Source: Anaerolineaceae bacterium
Lineage (GTDB): Bacteria; Chloroflexota; Anaerolineae; Anaerolineales; Anaerolineaceae
Reading direction: 5' to 3'
NCBI GenBank assembly: GCA_016841525.1
Contig: JAENYZ010000001.1
Coordinates: forward strand, 868,001 to 932,000
DNA length: 64,000 nt
The notes beneath the pieces are model-generated. The model was not told the DNA's origin. It searched no databases and was given only the letters and a program-made list of their open reading frames with translations. Positions 54,460 to 63,836 of the stretch are shown piece after piece (position 1 is the stretch's first letter; the number at the start of each line of letters is the position of its first letter). Made by a program: the position numbers and the translations under genes.

Positions 54460-56343
54460 TCACCCAAATATCACATACTGCAGCAAAAAGCGCTCAATGG
54501 CTTCATAATACGCCTGGCGCGTCTCCGATTTTCGGAAACCGTGCCCCTCACCCGGGTACAGGTGATATTCATGCGGCACACCATTCGACTTGAGCGCTTT
54601 AACGATTTCCTCCGATTGGCTTGGGGGAACAACTTTGTCCTCCTCGCCCTGGAAGATGGCTACAGGATCCTTGATTTTGTCGGCATGGAAAACCGGGGAC
54701 CAATTGCGGTACTTCTCTGCAGCTTCAGGCAGCGGCCCGACCAATGAATCTGTGTATCGTTCTTCAAATTTATGGGTGTCCATTGCCAGTGTGAATAAAT
54801 TGGTGACACCGTAGGAGCAAATGCCAGCTTTATACAAACCGGGAAAACGGATTAAGGTGTTCAACACTGTGTAGCCGCCTGCGCTGCCGCCCTTAATCAC
54901 CAAGCGGTTCGGATCAGCCAGGCGCTGGTCGATCAAAGCCTGGGCGCCACCTGCAGCATCGATCACATCCAGGTGCCCCCAGTTGCCGCGCAATGCTTCG
55001 CGATAAGCGCGCCCGTAACCAGTGCTGCCGCGGTAATTCACTTCAAGATAAGCATAGCCACGGCTTGTAAAAAAAGCTGCCTCAAGATTGTAACCAATAG
55101 AGACAGCGCTGGTCGGGCCGCCATGGATCAACACAATTGCGGGCGGCAATCCCTCTCCTTCAAAGCGGCTGCTGGTAGGGGGTGAATAAATGCCGTAGAC
55201 CTCTTCACCGTCGCTGGAAGTCCAGCTGATTTCATAGGGTGTCGGCAGGTCCTCGGTCGGGATGGATTCGCTTGTGCTGCGCTGGTGGATGATGCGGTCA
55301 TCCCCCAAGAAACTGATCACACGCATGGAAATTGACGGTGAATTGGCTAATAGAGCCAGGCGTCCTTGGTGATTTATGGATGGTCGACGTAACAATGTAT
55401 AAGGGTCTGTATTCAGATGAAATATCTCACCTCTTGTTACATTCACTTTATTCAGGATGTTAATCCCCCCTTCCGTCTGTACAAAATAAAGCTGCTGGCT
55501 GTCAGGTGCCCAAACATGAACCACTTCGCCCTGAGCCCAGGCTGGTTTCAGTAACGCGTCACCTTCAACGAGAACCTTTGATGTTCCTTCTTTAAGATCT
55601 CTCAGTATGAGCTGATCCCACTCTCCACGATTCTGGATATAGCTCAAATAACGCCCATTAGGTGAAAAGGCGGGTTGTAAAATTGGGATATCATCACCAC
55701 CTGCTAATTGTTGGGCTACCTGAACTCTTGGGGGGTTACCTTCCAGTACTGCGTACATCAAACGGGTGCCATCCCAGGGCATGTTTGGATGGTCCCATTC
55801 TACCCAGGCGATGGCTTCGCCGGAAGGATGCCAAACAGGCTCCATATAAAAATCAGCCCCCTCAACCAATTTTATGGGCCAGTATTTCCCTTCTGCATCA
55901 ACCAGACCTAGTACGTCCCGCCCCTCATAAGTGTGCACAAATACTACCCATTCATCTCCAGGTGAGAGCTCGGGTGAAGCAACACCACCGAACTCAGGGG
56001 TTATCGGTTCGGGAAAACCTGCAGAAAGAGGCACCCTATAAAGACGACCATCCTTGGCAGCGAAGATCACATTACCACGCTGAACGGTGAAATCGCCCCC
56101 ACCATAACCCACCCCACCACCAACGTTTTTACCTTCTGATAGTTGATAAGGCGCTTCACCCAGTGGTTGAGCCATCAAAACACCTTGACCTGAACGTCTC
56201 TCCCGCCACACGAGGGTCTTTCCATCTGAATCCCATTTAGGATCGAATAAATCGATAGAAGCCGCGATCAATTTAGGCGTAATCTGGCTGTCCCACATGC
56301 CAAAAGCTCGTTTTGTCTTCTCCATTTGGTTTTGCTCCATCAT
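54460..56343 (-). CDS. S9-family serine peptidase (acylaminoacyl-peptidase-like)
   Basis: 627 residues without a signal peptide. An N-terminal beta-propeller (about 30-350) guards a C-terminal alpha/beta-hydrolase. The catalytic Ser is in KGGSAGGYTVL (near 487), the Asp in GEEDKVVPP (near 567) and the His in PGEGHGFRKS (near 599). The oxyanion region is LIHGGPTSAVSIG. It removes dipeptides or acylated residues from oligopeptides in the cytoplasm. AGAGGA lies eight bases before the ATG. The thioredoxin gene is 33 bases upstream on the same strand, so the two may share a transcript. Confidence 0.93.
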   Translation of the reverse strand: MMEQNQMEKTKRAFGMWDSQITPKLIAASIDLFDPKWDSDGKTLVWRERRSGQGVLMAQPLGEAPYQLSEGKNVGGGVGYGGGDFTVQRGNVIFAAKDGRLYRVPLSAGFPEPITPEFGGVASPELSPGDEWVVFVHTYEGRDVLGLVDAEGKYWPIKLVEGADFYMEPVWHPSGEAIAWVEWDHPNMPWDGTRLMYAVLEGNPPRVQVAQQLAGGDDIPILQPAFSPNGRYLSYIQNRGEWDQLILRDLKEGTSKVLVEGDALLKPAWAQGEVVHVWAPDSQQLYFVQTEGGINILNKVNVTRGEIFHLNTDPYTLLRRPSINHQGRLALLANSPSISMRVISFLGDDRIIHQRSTSESIPTEDLPTPYEISWTSSDGEEVYGIYSPPTSSRFEGEGLPPAIVLIHGGPTSAVSIGYNLEAAFFTSRGYAYLEVNYRGSTGYGRAYREALRGNWGHLDVIDAAGGAQALIDQRLADPNRLVIKGGSAGGYTVLNTLIRFPGLYKAGICSYGVTNLFTLAMDTHKFEERYTDSLVGPLPEAAEKYRNWSPVFHADKIKDPVAIFQGEEDKVVPPSQSEEIVKALKSNGVPHEYHLYPGEGHGFRKSETRQAYYEAIERFLLQYVIFG

Positions 56344-56376
56344 AAAACATTCCTCTCATGTCGTTGTTTGATTAAT

Positions 56377-56703
56377 TTACAAGTCATTAAAAAAGGCTTT
56401 TACCAAAGCCTGCTTTGGTCGGTATCCCGTCAGGCGATGTTTTACCTCGCCATCCACAAACAGCATCACCGTCGGCACCCCCATGATTCCATATTTCATC
56501 ACCAATTCTGGTGTCGTATCAACATTAAGAGAATAGAAATCGACCTGCCCATCATATTGACTCGCCAGCTCCGATAACACCGGTTCAAGCATCTTGCAGG
56601 GTCCGCACCACGGTGCACCAAACTCAACCAGCACAGGTTTGTCAGCATTAAGAACCAGGTTTGAGAAATCTTCTACAAGTAATGTATTTAAATCAGATGC
56701 CAT
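56377..56703 (-). CDS. trxA: thioredoxin
   Basis: 108-residue thioredoxin with the WCGPCKMLEP active site (Cys near 33 and 36), the VDTTPELVMKYGIMGVPTV cis-Pro loop and the usual overall length. The start at 56703 has AAGGAG at good spacing; an in-frame start at 56727 is rejected. It reduces disulfides in the cytoplasm. Confidence 0.95.
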   Translation of the reverse strand: MASDLNTLLVEDFSNLVLNADKPVLVEFGAPWCGPCKMLEPVLSELASQYDGQVDFYSLNVDTTPELVMKYGIMGVPTVMLFVDGEVKHRLTGYRPKQALVKAFFNDL

Positions 56704-56842
56704 CAGGTCTCCTTTTTTAATCAGCAAGGGTTTGACAAGCTCCTTGAGTTAAAGTATCTTAATCACGGTGGAACACAAACTGCAATATTGATATTATACT
56801 ATTCGAGCGGGCATATCTTAAACGAACAGGATTGAGGGAACC

Positions 56843-57436
56843 ATGCACAAAAGAGGATTATTAAGCTTGATTATTGCAATGCTCACCATGATGATATTAT
56901 CAGCTTGCGGTCAAACGCCTTCAGCTGCTAATTGGGAAGTATTTACTATTGAAGAAGCAGCTGGCTTTGATATTCGTTTCCAGGTGCCGCCAGATTGGGA
57001 GACCAATTACATCCTCCCCATGGAAACTGCGTTAGGTCAATGGAAAGTTACCCTGACGCCGCCCCGATGCTCACAGGGTCAGATCGCTGAGTACGAAGAG
57101 GACTGCATCACCCTGACAGCCTATATCAAGGGTGAAGCAGAATTTGAAGAGGATGCGGTACTGGCTTTACTCAGCCAGAATATCCCTTTGGATCAGGAGG
57201 GGGCTGCAGAATCGATCCTGATGGGACAAACCAGTTTCGAAGTTGACGGACTGACCATCAAGCGATTTAACCACAAATTAGCTTCAACCATTGGTGAAGT
57301 GCAGTTATCCTATTATTATTTCCAAACAGAAAATGCCTATTACACCATCATGGCTAATTTCCCCTACGATGAACGTGATGGTGAGACCGCACAGGAATTC
57401 CAAAAAATCCTTGAAAGTATCAAAGTGCTCGATTGA
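56843..57436 (+). CDS. putative lipoprotein (197 aa)
   Basis: Exported lipoprotein. The signal peptide ends MILSAC with the lipidated Cys at residue 22. The mature part is beta-rich and resembles PsbP/MOG1-type folds (RFQVPPDWETNYIL at the start, YYYFQTENAYYTIMANFPYD near the end). The fold suggestion is by pattern only. GAGGGAA precedes the ATG. It is divergent from thioredoxin. Function unknown. Confidence 0.75.
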   Translation: MHKRGLLSLIIAMLTMMILSACGQTPSAANWEVFTIEEAAGFDIRFQVPPDWETNYILPMETALGQWKVTLTPPRCSQGQIAEYEEDCITLTAYIKGEAEFEEDAVLALLSQNIPLDQEGAAESILMGQTSFEVDGLTIKRFNHKLASTIGEVQLSYYYFQTENAYYTIMANFPYDERDGETAQEFQKILESIKVLD

Positions 57437-57560
57437 GCGTGATTTCTGGATTTGCCCTCACGAATATAATTCATCAGTGTCAACACGGTAAAGCCATACT
57501 TTGATTGAGATATAATTAATCGCCTTTTATTTCCAAAGAGAGCTTGAAAAAGGAAGCATT

Positions 57561-58427
57561 TTGAAGAACAACCCAAGATTTGAACCCATTCTCGATAAAT
57601 TGAGGATCACACGCAAATCCTTGCAATCTGCTCAACGTTGGGGGCGGACCCAATTTAAGGATGTCCCAGCCTTGTTTGGCAACGCCATGCCCAAATCCGG
57701 CTCTCACCTGGTGCTGCAAATATTACAGGGGGTTGCCCAAATTGCCCCGTTTCGTTATGTCGATCACAAGCCGCTGCGCACCATCACGGCAGATGGCCGC
57801 AAACGGACTGAAAAAGAAATCTTCAGGGACTTGAAAGCTTTAAAATCAGGTGCCATTGGCTGGGGATACCTGCCCTCAAAACCCGAGTTTGTTCAGTATT
57901 TCAAAGATCGTCCGGAGATTATTTCATTTTTCGTCTATCGCGATCCGCGTGATCGTTTGATCTCCAGCATTTTTTATGCTGTGGACATCTATAAAGGCCA
58001 CATCCAGCACGATTATTACAGCAGCATCCCAATGAATGAACGCATCAAAACAGAAATTTTGGGGCGGGATGTAGATGGGCTGGAACACCTGCCCAATATT
58101 TACGAACACTATGCACGTTATATTGACTGGCTTGACTGCCCCAATGTGCTCTGCCTGCCTTTTGAAGACCTGGTAGAAAAGCAAGAACAAAGCCTGGATA
58201 AAATTCTTGATCACATTGAAAGCGGCTCATTCAAAATCCCGGTAAGTCGGGAAAAAGCAAAGGCTGTTATTATAGAAGCTGTCCAGCCAAAGAAATCGCC
58301 CACCTTTCGTGAGGGCAAAACAGGTAAATGGCGGGATTATTTTAGCGAGCAGCATAAGCAGCTTTTCAAAGATGTCGCCGGGGACTTGCTGATCAGGCTG
58401 GGTTACGAGGAAAACAATGACTGGTAA
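57561..58427 (+). CDS. sulfotransferase domain protein 1
   Basis: 288-residue sulfotransferase. The 5'-phosphosulfate loop is NAMPKSGSHLVLQIL, and the 3'-phosphate site is FVYRDPRDRLISSIFYA. A late FREGKTGKWRDYF segment matches the PAPS-binding RxGxxGxW motif. It transfers sulfate from PAPS to an unknown acceptor, probably a sugar or lipid. TTG start with AAAGGA upstream. It overlaps the second sulfotransferase by 11 bases. Confidence 0.88.
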   Translation: MKNNPRFEPILDKLRITRKSLQSAQRWGRTQFKDVPALFGNAMPKSGSHLVLQILQGVAQIAPFRYVDHKPLRTITADGRKRTEKEIFRDLKALKSGAIGWGYLPSKPEFVQYFKDRPEIISFFVYRDPRDRLISSIFYAVDIYKGHIQHDYYSSIPMNERIKTEILGRDVDGLEHLPNIYEHYARYIDWLDCPNVLCLPFEDLVEKQEQSLDKILDHIESGSFKIPVSREKAKAVIIEAVQPKKSPTFREGKTGKWRDYFSEQHKQLFKDVAGDLLIRLGYEENNDW

Positions 58428-59166
58428 ACTTCCCCACCAGATGATTTTATCCGCTGGCATGCCCCGTGCAGGCAGCGCCTGGTTTTACAACCTGACACGG
58501 GATTGCTGGCTGGCAGCCGGTGGTGATGATATTCGAGAGATTCGAAAAACCTATCCATTGGAAACGGTCATCACCGAAACAAACCAGAACATCGATAATT
58601 TTACACTCCGAAAAACATTATTGATCCTGCTCCCCTTCCTTATGGGGAAATCCTTCACCATCAAAATTCACTTTGCCCCTATGACCTTAGGACGCACATT
58701 GATTGGGCTGAATTGGATTCGCCCCACTTTTATTTACCGAGATCCCAGGGACGCCCTGCTTTCAGCCTATGAATACGGTCGGCGGGTAGAAAAAACCGGA
58801 CGCCTGAACGCCTTCAGTCACCTGGATACAATTGAAAAATCGATTGACTTCATGGGTGATTACATGGCGGATTGGGAAACCTGGATGCATTTAGCAGACC
58901 CGGCAATTTTTCGTTATGAGGACCTTCTGACCGATTATGTCCAGCAAGCTGAGCGATTGGTAAACTTCCTTGAACTTGACCCGCAATCCCAAAGAATCCG
59001 CAGTGCCATTGAAAAAAACAAGCCCAGAGATGCTGCACAGAAAGAAGGGGGACATTTTAGCAAGGGCAAGATCGGGCGATTCCGTGACGTGTTGACATCT
59101 GAACAAATTGCTCTGTGCAAGGAACGCTTTTCACCCTACCTGGAGAAAATGGGCTACGAGCTTTAA
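58417..59166 (+). CDS. sulfotransferase domain protein 2
   Basis: 249-residue paralogue-like neighbour. The 5'-phosphosulfate loop is SAGMPRAGSAWFYNL, the 3'-phosphate site is FIYRDPRDALLSAYEYG, and the C-terminal motif is HFSKGKIGRFRDVL. The general base His of many family members is not obvious. It overlaps the first gene and is probably translationally coupled, which suggests that the two act on one product or form a heteromer. No PAPS-forming genes are in the window. Confidence 0.85.
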   Translation: MTGKLPHQMILSAGMPRAGSAWFYNLTRDCWLAAGGDDIREIRKTYPLETVITETNQNIDNFTLRKTLLILLPFLMGKSFTIKIHFAPMTLGRTLIGLNWIRPTFIYRDPRDALLSAYEYGRRVEKTGRLNAFSHLDTIEKSIDFMGDYMADWETWMHLADPAIFRYEDLLTDYVQQAERLVNFLELDPQSQRIRSAIEKNKPRDAAQKEGGHFSKGKIGRFRDVLTSEQIALCKERFSPYLEKMGYEL

Positions 59167-59223
59167 AATAATCAAATCTGTTGACGCTGACCTAGTCCCG
59201 TGCTACAATAATGACCTGATTAT

Positions 59224-59295
59224 GGGCGTGTAGCTCAATGGTAGAGCAGTGGCCTTTTAAGCCATTGGTTGGGAGTTCGAGCCTCCCCACGCTCA
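59224..59295 (+). tRNA. tRNA-Lys (anticodon TTT)
   Basis: A 72-base cloverleaf. The acceptor GGGCGTG pairs with CACGCTC (one G-U), the D arm is GCTC/GAGC, and the anticodon arm is GTGGC-CTTTTAA-GCCAT with anticodon TTT. The T arm is GGGAG/CTCCC with TTCGAGC. The discriminator is A and CCA is not encoded. Confidence 0.96.
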
Positions 59296-59326
59296 CTTTA
59301 CAATAATAGTGGTTTATCATTAACTT

Positions 59327-59351
59327 ACCCCCATCAGTGGGGGTATTTTTA
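59327..59351 (+). terminator. terminator after tRNA-Lys
   Basis: A 7-bp stem (ACCCCCA with TGGGGGT) and a four-base loop, followed by ATTTTT. Confidence 0.85.
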
Positions 59352-59765
59352 TATTCCCCAGAATCCCATTTTGTGACAAGCCATTGGTTTAATTTAGATG
59401 CAAAAAACACTCTCTGTCTTTGAATAGAGAGCGCTTAGGTTCTGCCAGCATTGACCTGACCGAATAAATTTGGATTGGTAATTTAAAATAATTTAACTAA
59501 GCATGTGTAATGGATAGGAAATACACATAATACAAAGAGTGGTAGAAATTAATAGCTAAAAGACCTAGACGAGTTAGAGCCTAGGCTTTCTGATTGTTAT
59601 GAATTTAAATTGTTATTCTGGTTTGAATTTTCTCTTTATTACAGCAATATTGAACAACTGGACTTGGGCGACAAATAACTAATAAGAAGCAAATAAGAAT
59701 AATTAGATAAAAGTGGTTTTCAGTGAAGTTTCCTTTCCATGAGGTTACGAAAAGTAATGTTGTTA
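59352..59765. other. gene-free stretch with no recognised feature
   Basis: AT-rich sequence between the tRNA terminator and the propeller gene. I see only a small inverted repeat (CTCTCT with AGAGAG near 59410-59430), no att-like copy of the tRNA 3' end, and no credible coding frame. Confidence 0.5.
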
Positions 59766-61103
59766 TTAATCAAATTTCATTAATAGAGGTAAATAAGTCT
59801 GAAAGACGGATAACTCATGCAGAAAAATATCATAATCGCCATTGGTATCATTAATCACTAAATCGTTGGCTATTGATTCAAAGACTACATACCCTCCATT
59901 GCCGGATATTGCAGGGGAGGATGAGTCCCCATGAGCTTCAACACCACTTGAAGATACTGAAACTCGAATGGTCTCCCCGGAAACTACGTTATGGACAAAT
60001 ATATCCTGCTTTCCATTATCATCTCCTGTGGCAAGGTTAATCGCGTCAGATGAAAAAGCAATATAATTTCCATTAGATGAAATGGACAGCCCCAATGAGT
60101 GACCATTTGCTTGGTCTCCATTTGAAGCAAGAGAAACCATTTTCGTCTCATGTGAGTTTAGGTTGTGAATGAATATATCATTGAAACCGCCGGAGTCCCC
60201 TGAAACCAGGTTGTTGGCAGCTGAGAGAAATGCGACGATTTGTCCATTGCCAGAGAGTGATGGGGCGGTAGAGCTGCCGTTGGCTTGAGTTTCAACAGAG
60301 TCAACGGAGGCCCTGATTGTATCTCCAGTTTGTATGTAGTGAACAAAAATATCGGTGACATTATTATCATCATTGTCGACTAGATTCTCCGCTAGCGATT
60401 GGAAAGCAATAACCTTTCCATCATAGGAAATTGAAGGGTCATAGGAATCGCCAATAGCTTGGGTACCCTCCGATGACACTGAGATTCTTGTTGTTATACC
60501 AGTCGTGCGGTCACGCAGGAAAATATCCGAATCATCATTGGTATCGCCAGTGACAAGATTGCTGGCGTTTGAACTGAATGCGACGTATCGCCCATCCGCT
60601 GAAACAGAAGAGTCGGTCGAAGTATTCTCTGTCGGAGAGGTATCCTCAGTTACAGAAATGAGCTCGGTCTCCCCGCTTTTGAGGTCATGGATAAAGATAT
60701 CACGAATGGCAGTGTCATCATTGACAAGATTGCTGGCTTTAGAAGCAAACGTAACGAATTGGCCATTTGCTGAAATTGACGGCCAACTTGAATCATTGTT
60801 TGCTTCATTTCCCTCCGAATCTACAGAGACTCGTATCGTTTCACCAGTCATGTAATTATGGACAAAAATATCCCGGAATCCCCGGGTATCATCTGATACC
60901 AAATCATTAGCATCAGATTGGAATACAATGTAATGTCCATCCGCAGAAATATCCGGAAAATTTGACCAATCAGTCGCCTGACTACCATCTGAAGCAACAG
61001 ATACTCTGTTAGTGTCACCTATATCTGCATAAACAGAACCAAAGACCCCTAGAAACAAAACCGTGATGGAAATTAATAAAATACAGACGCCACGCCTTTT
61101 CAT
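59766..61103 (-). CDS. secreted TolB/PD40-type beta-propeller protein
   Basis: 445-residue exported protein. It has a signal peptide (GVCILLISITVLFLGVFGS) followed by about seven repeats of the form SISADGRYVAFSSDANNLV, GDTNGxxDIFVHD and TGETxRVSV. Together they make a closed beta-propeller, probably calcium-stabilised given the many Asp-rich turns. It ends TYLPLLMKFD, a tail shared with the giant beta-helix protein. The ATG at 61103 has GAGGAG upstream; the GTG five codons earlier lies within that site. Ligand unknown. Confidence 0.88.
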   Translation of the reverse strand: MKRRGVCILLISITVLFLGVFGSVYADIGDTNRVSVASDGSQATDWSNFPDISADGHYIVFQSDANDLVSDDTRGFRDIFVHNYMTGETIRVSVDSEGNEANNDSSWPSISANGQFVTFASKASNLVNDDTAIRDIFIHDLKSGETELISVTEDTSPTENTSTDSSVSADGRYVAFSSNASNLVTGDTNDDSDIFLRDRTTGITTRISVSSEGTQAIGDSYDPSISYDGKVIAFQSLAENLVDNDDNNVTDIFVHYIQTGDTIRASVDSVETQANGSSTAPSLSGNGQIVAFLSAANNLVSGDSGGFNDIFIHNLNSHETKMVSLASNGDQANGHSLGLSISSNGNYIAFSSDAINLATGDDNGKQDIFVHNVVSGETIRVSVSSSGVEAHGDSSSPAISGNGGYVVFESIANDLVINDTNGDYDIFLHELSVFQTYLPLLMKFD

Positions 61104-61441
61104 GATTTTACTCCTCACTACATCAAGTAATACCTAAACCAGTAAAGTATGCTAAATTATTGAATTGGATATCCTATTAGTAAGGGGGAGAATGAATTTT
61201 ATTGAAACGTTAGTGGAGGACAATGCTGCTTTTTATTATAATCTAATGGATTTGAATTTTCAACAAACACGCGTAAGACGTTAAAATTTTTAGAGATTGA
61301 TTATTTGTAATTATTAAAATCCGATAGATTGCGGCGTTGAATAATCCGAATTTTAGCTGTTTGTAAACAATCTGGTAGGGTGAGAATCTCCAGTTTTTCC
61401 AAATACTATCACAGGTTTTGGATCAGTTTATGGGGGTCAGG

Positions 61442-61744
61442 TCACATATTTGACGGATCGATTGCTGATCCAACAATAGAGGGAAAAACAAAGCCTTCCT
61501 CTTGCCATATTTCCAATTTAGCTTCCCATCCTTTAGCAATACATTTCTTCTGCGCTTTGAGCGCATCAATGGTATCTTGCTCCAACTTGATTGACCTGAT
61601 CGAAGTTTTAGTTTTCGGTTTATCAAGAACAAGTCCTCACCCATTTGGAAGTCGTTTTAGATTGAACTTGATAAAGAGAATCCCCTTTTCAAGATCAATA
61701 TTTTACCACTTAAAAGCAAGCAATTCATGAAGCAAACCCTTCCT
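61442..61744 (-). pseudogene. decayed tyrosine recombinase (integrase) fragment
   Basis: Reading one minus-strand frame through stops gives HELLAFKW, stop, NIDLEKGILFIKFNLKRLPN, G, stop, then GLVLDKPKTKTSIRSIKL and an EEGFVFPS segment ending DPSNM and a stop. This follows the integrase catalytic-domain pattern ELLALxWxDIDL, PKTKxSxRxIxL, GLVFP, DPSN. The first catalytic Arg is lost and the HxxR and Tyr boxes are missing, so it is a truncated relic of about 100 codons. It sits between the propeller gene and typA, 2.1 kb from tRNA-Lys. The rest of 61104-61788 shows nothing else. Confidence 0.85.
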
Positions 61745-61788
61745 ACAAAAAGAAGGGGGAAGTTCACTCCAGCATGAAAATTTTTAGT

Positions 61789-63654
61789 TTAACTTACCGC
61801 CTCAACCGCTGCTTTTCTGGCTGCCTTGTTTAGCCGTCCACGCTCGTGAGCGGAAAGCAATTGTTTGCGGATACGATAAGCGAGCGGCGTAACTTCTAAA
61901 AGCTCATCCTTGCCCAGATACTCAATGGCTTCTTCAAGGCTCATGTGCCTGGGGGTCGTTAACCGCGCTTCGTTATCTGCATTGGCTGCTCGCATATTGG
62001 TGAGTTCTTTTTTCTTGCAGACATTTATTTCCAAGTCCCCGGGACGCTGGTGTTTCCCAACCACCATACCGGCATAGACTGGTATGCCTGGCCCGTAGAA
62101 CAAAGTCCCCCGTTCTTCAGCGTTCTTCAAACCAAAGGTGGATGTCAAACCGGTCTCGTAGGCTACCAGGGAGCCCGATGCGCGCTCGCCGATTTCCCCT
62201 GAGTGTGGTAAATAGCCATGAAAGAGCGTATGGATGACACCATCACCGCGCGTGGCAGATAGAAAGTTAGATCGAAAGCCCAGTAAACCGCGGGTTGGCA
62301 CCAAGAATTCTAGACGTACGTTGCCTGTAGTTGTGTTAACCATATTCTTCATGACACCACGCCGTATCCCCAACATTTCGACGACCACACCAACTGTATC
62401 CGGGCTGGTCTCGATATACACATCCTCGAAAGGCTCCAACGTTTTGCCCTCATCATTCTCCTTTAGGATCACATCTGGCCTCGACACTTGGAATTCATAC
62501 CCTTCCCGACGTAAGGTTTCAATCAGAATAGCCAGATGCAGCTCCCCCCTGCCAGAGACTCGGAAGGAGTCTGGGCTATCGCCTTCGACCACTTTTAGGG
62601 CGACGTTCGTCCGCAGTTCATCGAAGAGACGCTGGCGTAATTTTCGGGAGGTGCTCCATTTGCCCTCACGTCCAGAAAAAGGTGACGCGTTGACTCCAAA
62701 GGTCATATGCACGGTAGGTTCCTCAACCTGGATAGGAGGCAAAGGTTGAGGGTGCTCCGGATCGGTCAGCGTCTCACCAATGGCAATCCCCTCCAACCCT
62801 GCCAGGACGACGATATCCCCCGCCTGGGCGGAATCAACTGCGACCTGAACCAGTCCTTCATGGATGTTCAAATAGGGAACACTTTCAGGCAATATCTCAC
62901 CATCAACGCGGATGCGGGCTAACGGCATGTTGACTTGCATCTGGCCGGCATGGATTCGTCCGATAGCTGTAACGCCCCGGTATTGATCGTAACCCAGATT
63001 GGTAACCAACATTTTCAGGGGTGCTTCGAGATCCACTTTTGGACAGGGTATTTGAGTTAAGATGGCGTCAAACAGAGGTTGCAGGTCGGGACCCAAATCC
63101 GGGCTTCGACCAGCCTGGGCGCTGACGGCATTGGTGTAAATCACCGGAAAATAAGCCTGCTCCTCACTGGCACCCAATTCGATGAATAAATCAAAGGTTT
63201 GGTTGAGCACTCGCTCTGGATCGGCACCTTTGCGATCCACTTTATTGATGACGACGATGGCGCGGTGATTCATTTCGAGGGCTTTCTTGAGCACGAAACG
63301 TGTCTGCGGCATGGGACCTTCGGCTGCATCCACCAGGAGCAGCACGCCATCAACCATATTCATGACCCGTTCCACTTCTCCACCAAAATCGGCATGCCCG
63401 GGCGTATCGACGATGTTGATTTTAACTTTTTGCTTCGCATCTTGATCCCAAATTTCGATAGCGGTGTTCTTGGCCAAAATGGTGATGCCGCGTTCGCGTT
63501 CTAAATCATTTGAGTCCATTACACGCTCGGCCACGTGTTGATTCGCACGGAAAACATGGGCCTGTTTGAGCAAGCCATCCACAAGCGTGGTTTTACCATG
63601 GTCAACATGAGCAATGATGGCAATATTTCGTAGATCAGTTCGTTTTGTAAGCAT
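61789..63654 (-). CDS. typA: ribosome-associated GTPase TypA/BipA
   Basis: 621-residue translational GTPase involved in 50S assembly and stress growth. The G domain begins [20 protein letters not shown], with [10 protein letters not shown] (switch), [12 protein letters not shown] and [10 protein letters not shown]. Then come the domain II barrel, the EF-G-like domain and the BipA C-terminal region ([20 protein letters not shown]). Length and motifs are standard. Confidence 0.97.
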   Translation of the reverse strand: MLTKRTDLRNIAIIAHVDHGKTTLVDGLLKQAHVFRANQHVAERVMDSNDLERERGITILAKNTAIEIWDQDAKQKVKINIVDTPGHADFGGEVERVMNMVDGVLLLVDAAEGPMPQTRFVLKKALEMNHRAIVVINKVDRKGADPERVLNQTFDLFIELGASEEQAYFPVIYTNAVSAQAGRSPDLGPDLQPLFDAILTQIPCPKVDLEAPLKMLVTNLGYDQYRGVTAIGRIHAGQMQVNMPLARIRVDGEILPESVPYLNIHEGLVQVAVDSAQAGDIVVLAGLEGIAIGETLTDPEHPQPLPPIQVEEPTVHMTFGVNASPFSGREGKWSTSRKLRQRLFDELRTNVALKVVEGDSPDSFRVSGRGELHLAILIETLRREGYEFQVSRPDVILKENDEGKTLEPFEDVYIETSPDTVGVVVEMLGIRRGVMKNMVNTTTGNVRLEFLVPTRGLLGFRSNFLSATRGDGVIHTLFHGYLPHSGEIGERASGSLVAYETGLTSTFGLKNAEERGTLFYGPGIPVYAGMVVGKHQRPGDLEINVCKKKELTNMRAANADNEARLTTPRHMSLEEAIEYLGKDELLEVTPLAYRIRKQLLSAHERGRLNKAARKAAVEAVS

Positions 63655-63697
63655 AAATCTAAAAGTCCCGATTAATCAGAAGATAGGTTTGTTCCAC

Positions 63698-63727
63698 AAA
63701 AAACATCGGCCAATCAGGCCGACGTTT
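63698..63727 (-). terminator. terminator upstream of typA
   Basis: On the minus strand, ACGTCGGCC pairs with GGCCGATGT (one wobble) around TGATT, followed by TTTTTT. It would end transcription of the partial gene entering from the right edge. Confidence 0.8.
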
Positions 63728-63836
63728 TCCTGCAGGGATATAATCCTATCCGATTGGATCGATTTTGGATAGAGGTAAGCTGCAAATTGTCAGGACTTGG
63801 GAAAAACATCTGATGTACGGAAAACTCGAACACCCT

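Noticed and set aside
61380-61730. 116-residue plus-strand open frame
   Set aside because: It is antisense to the integrase relic, which explains the sequence better.
59224-61744. Complete genomic island between tRNA-Lys and the integrase relic
   Set aside because: I found no duplicate of the tRNA 3' end that would mark an attachment site, so the boundaries cannot be supported.
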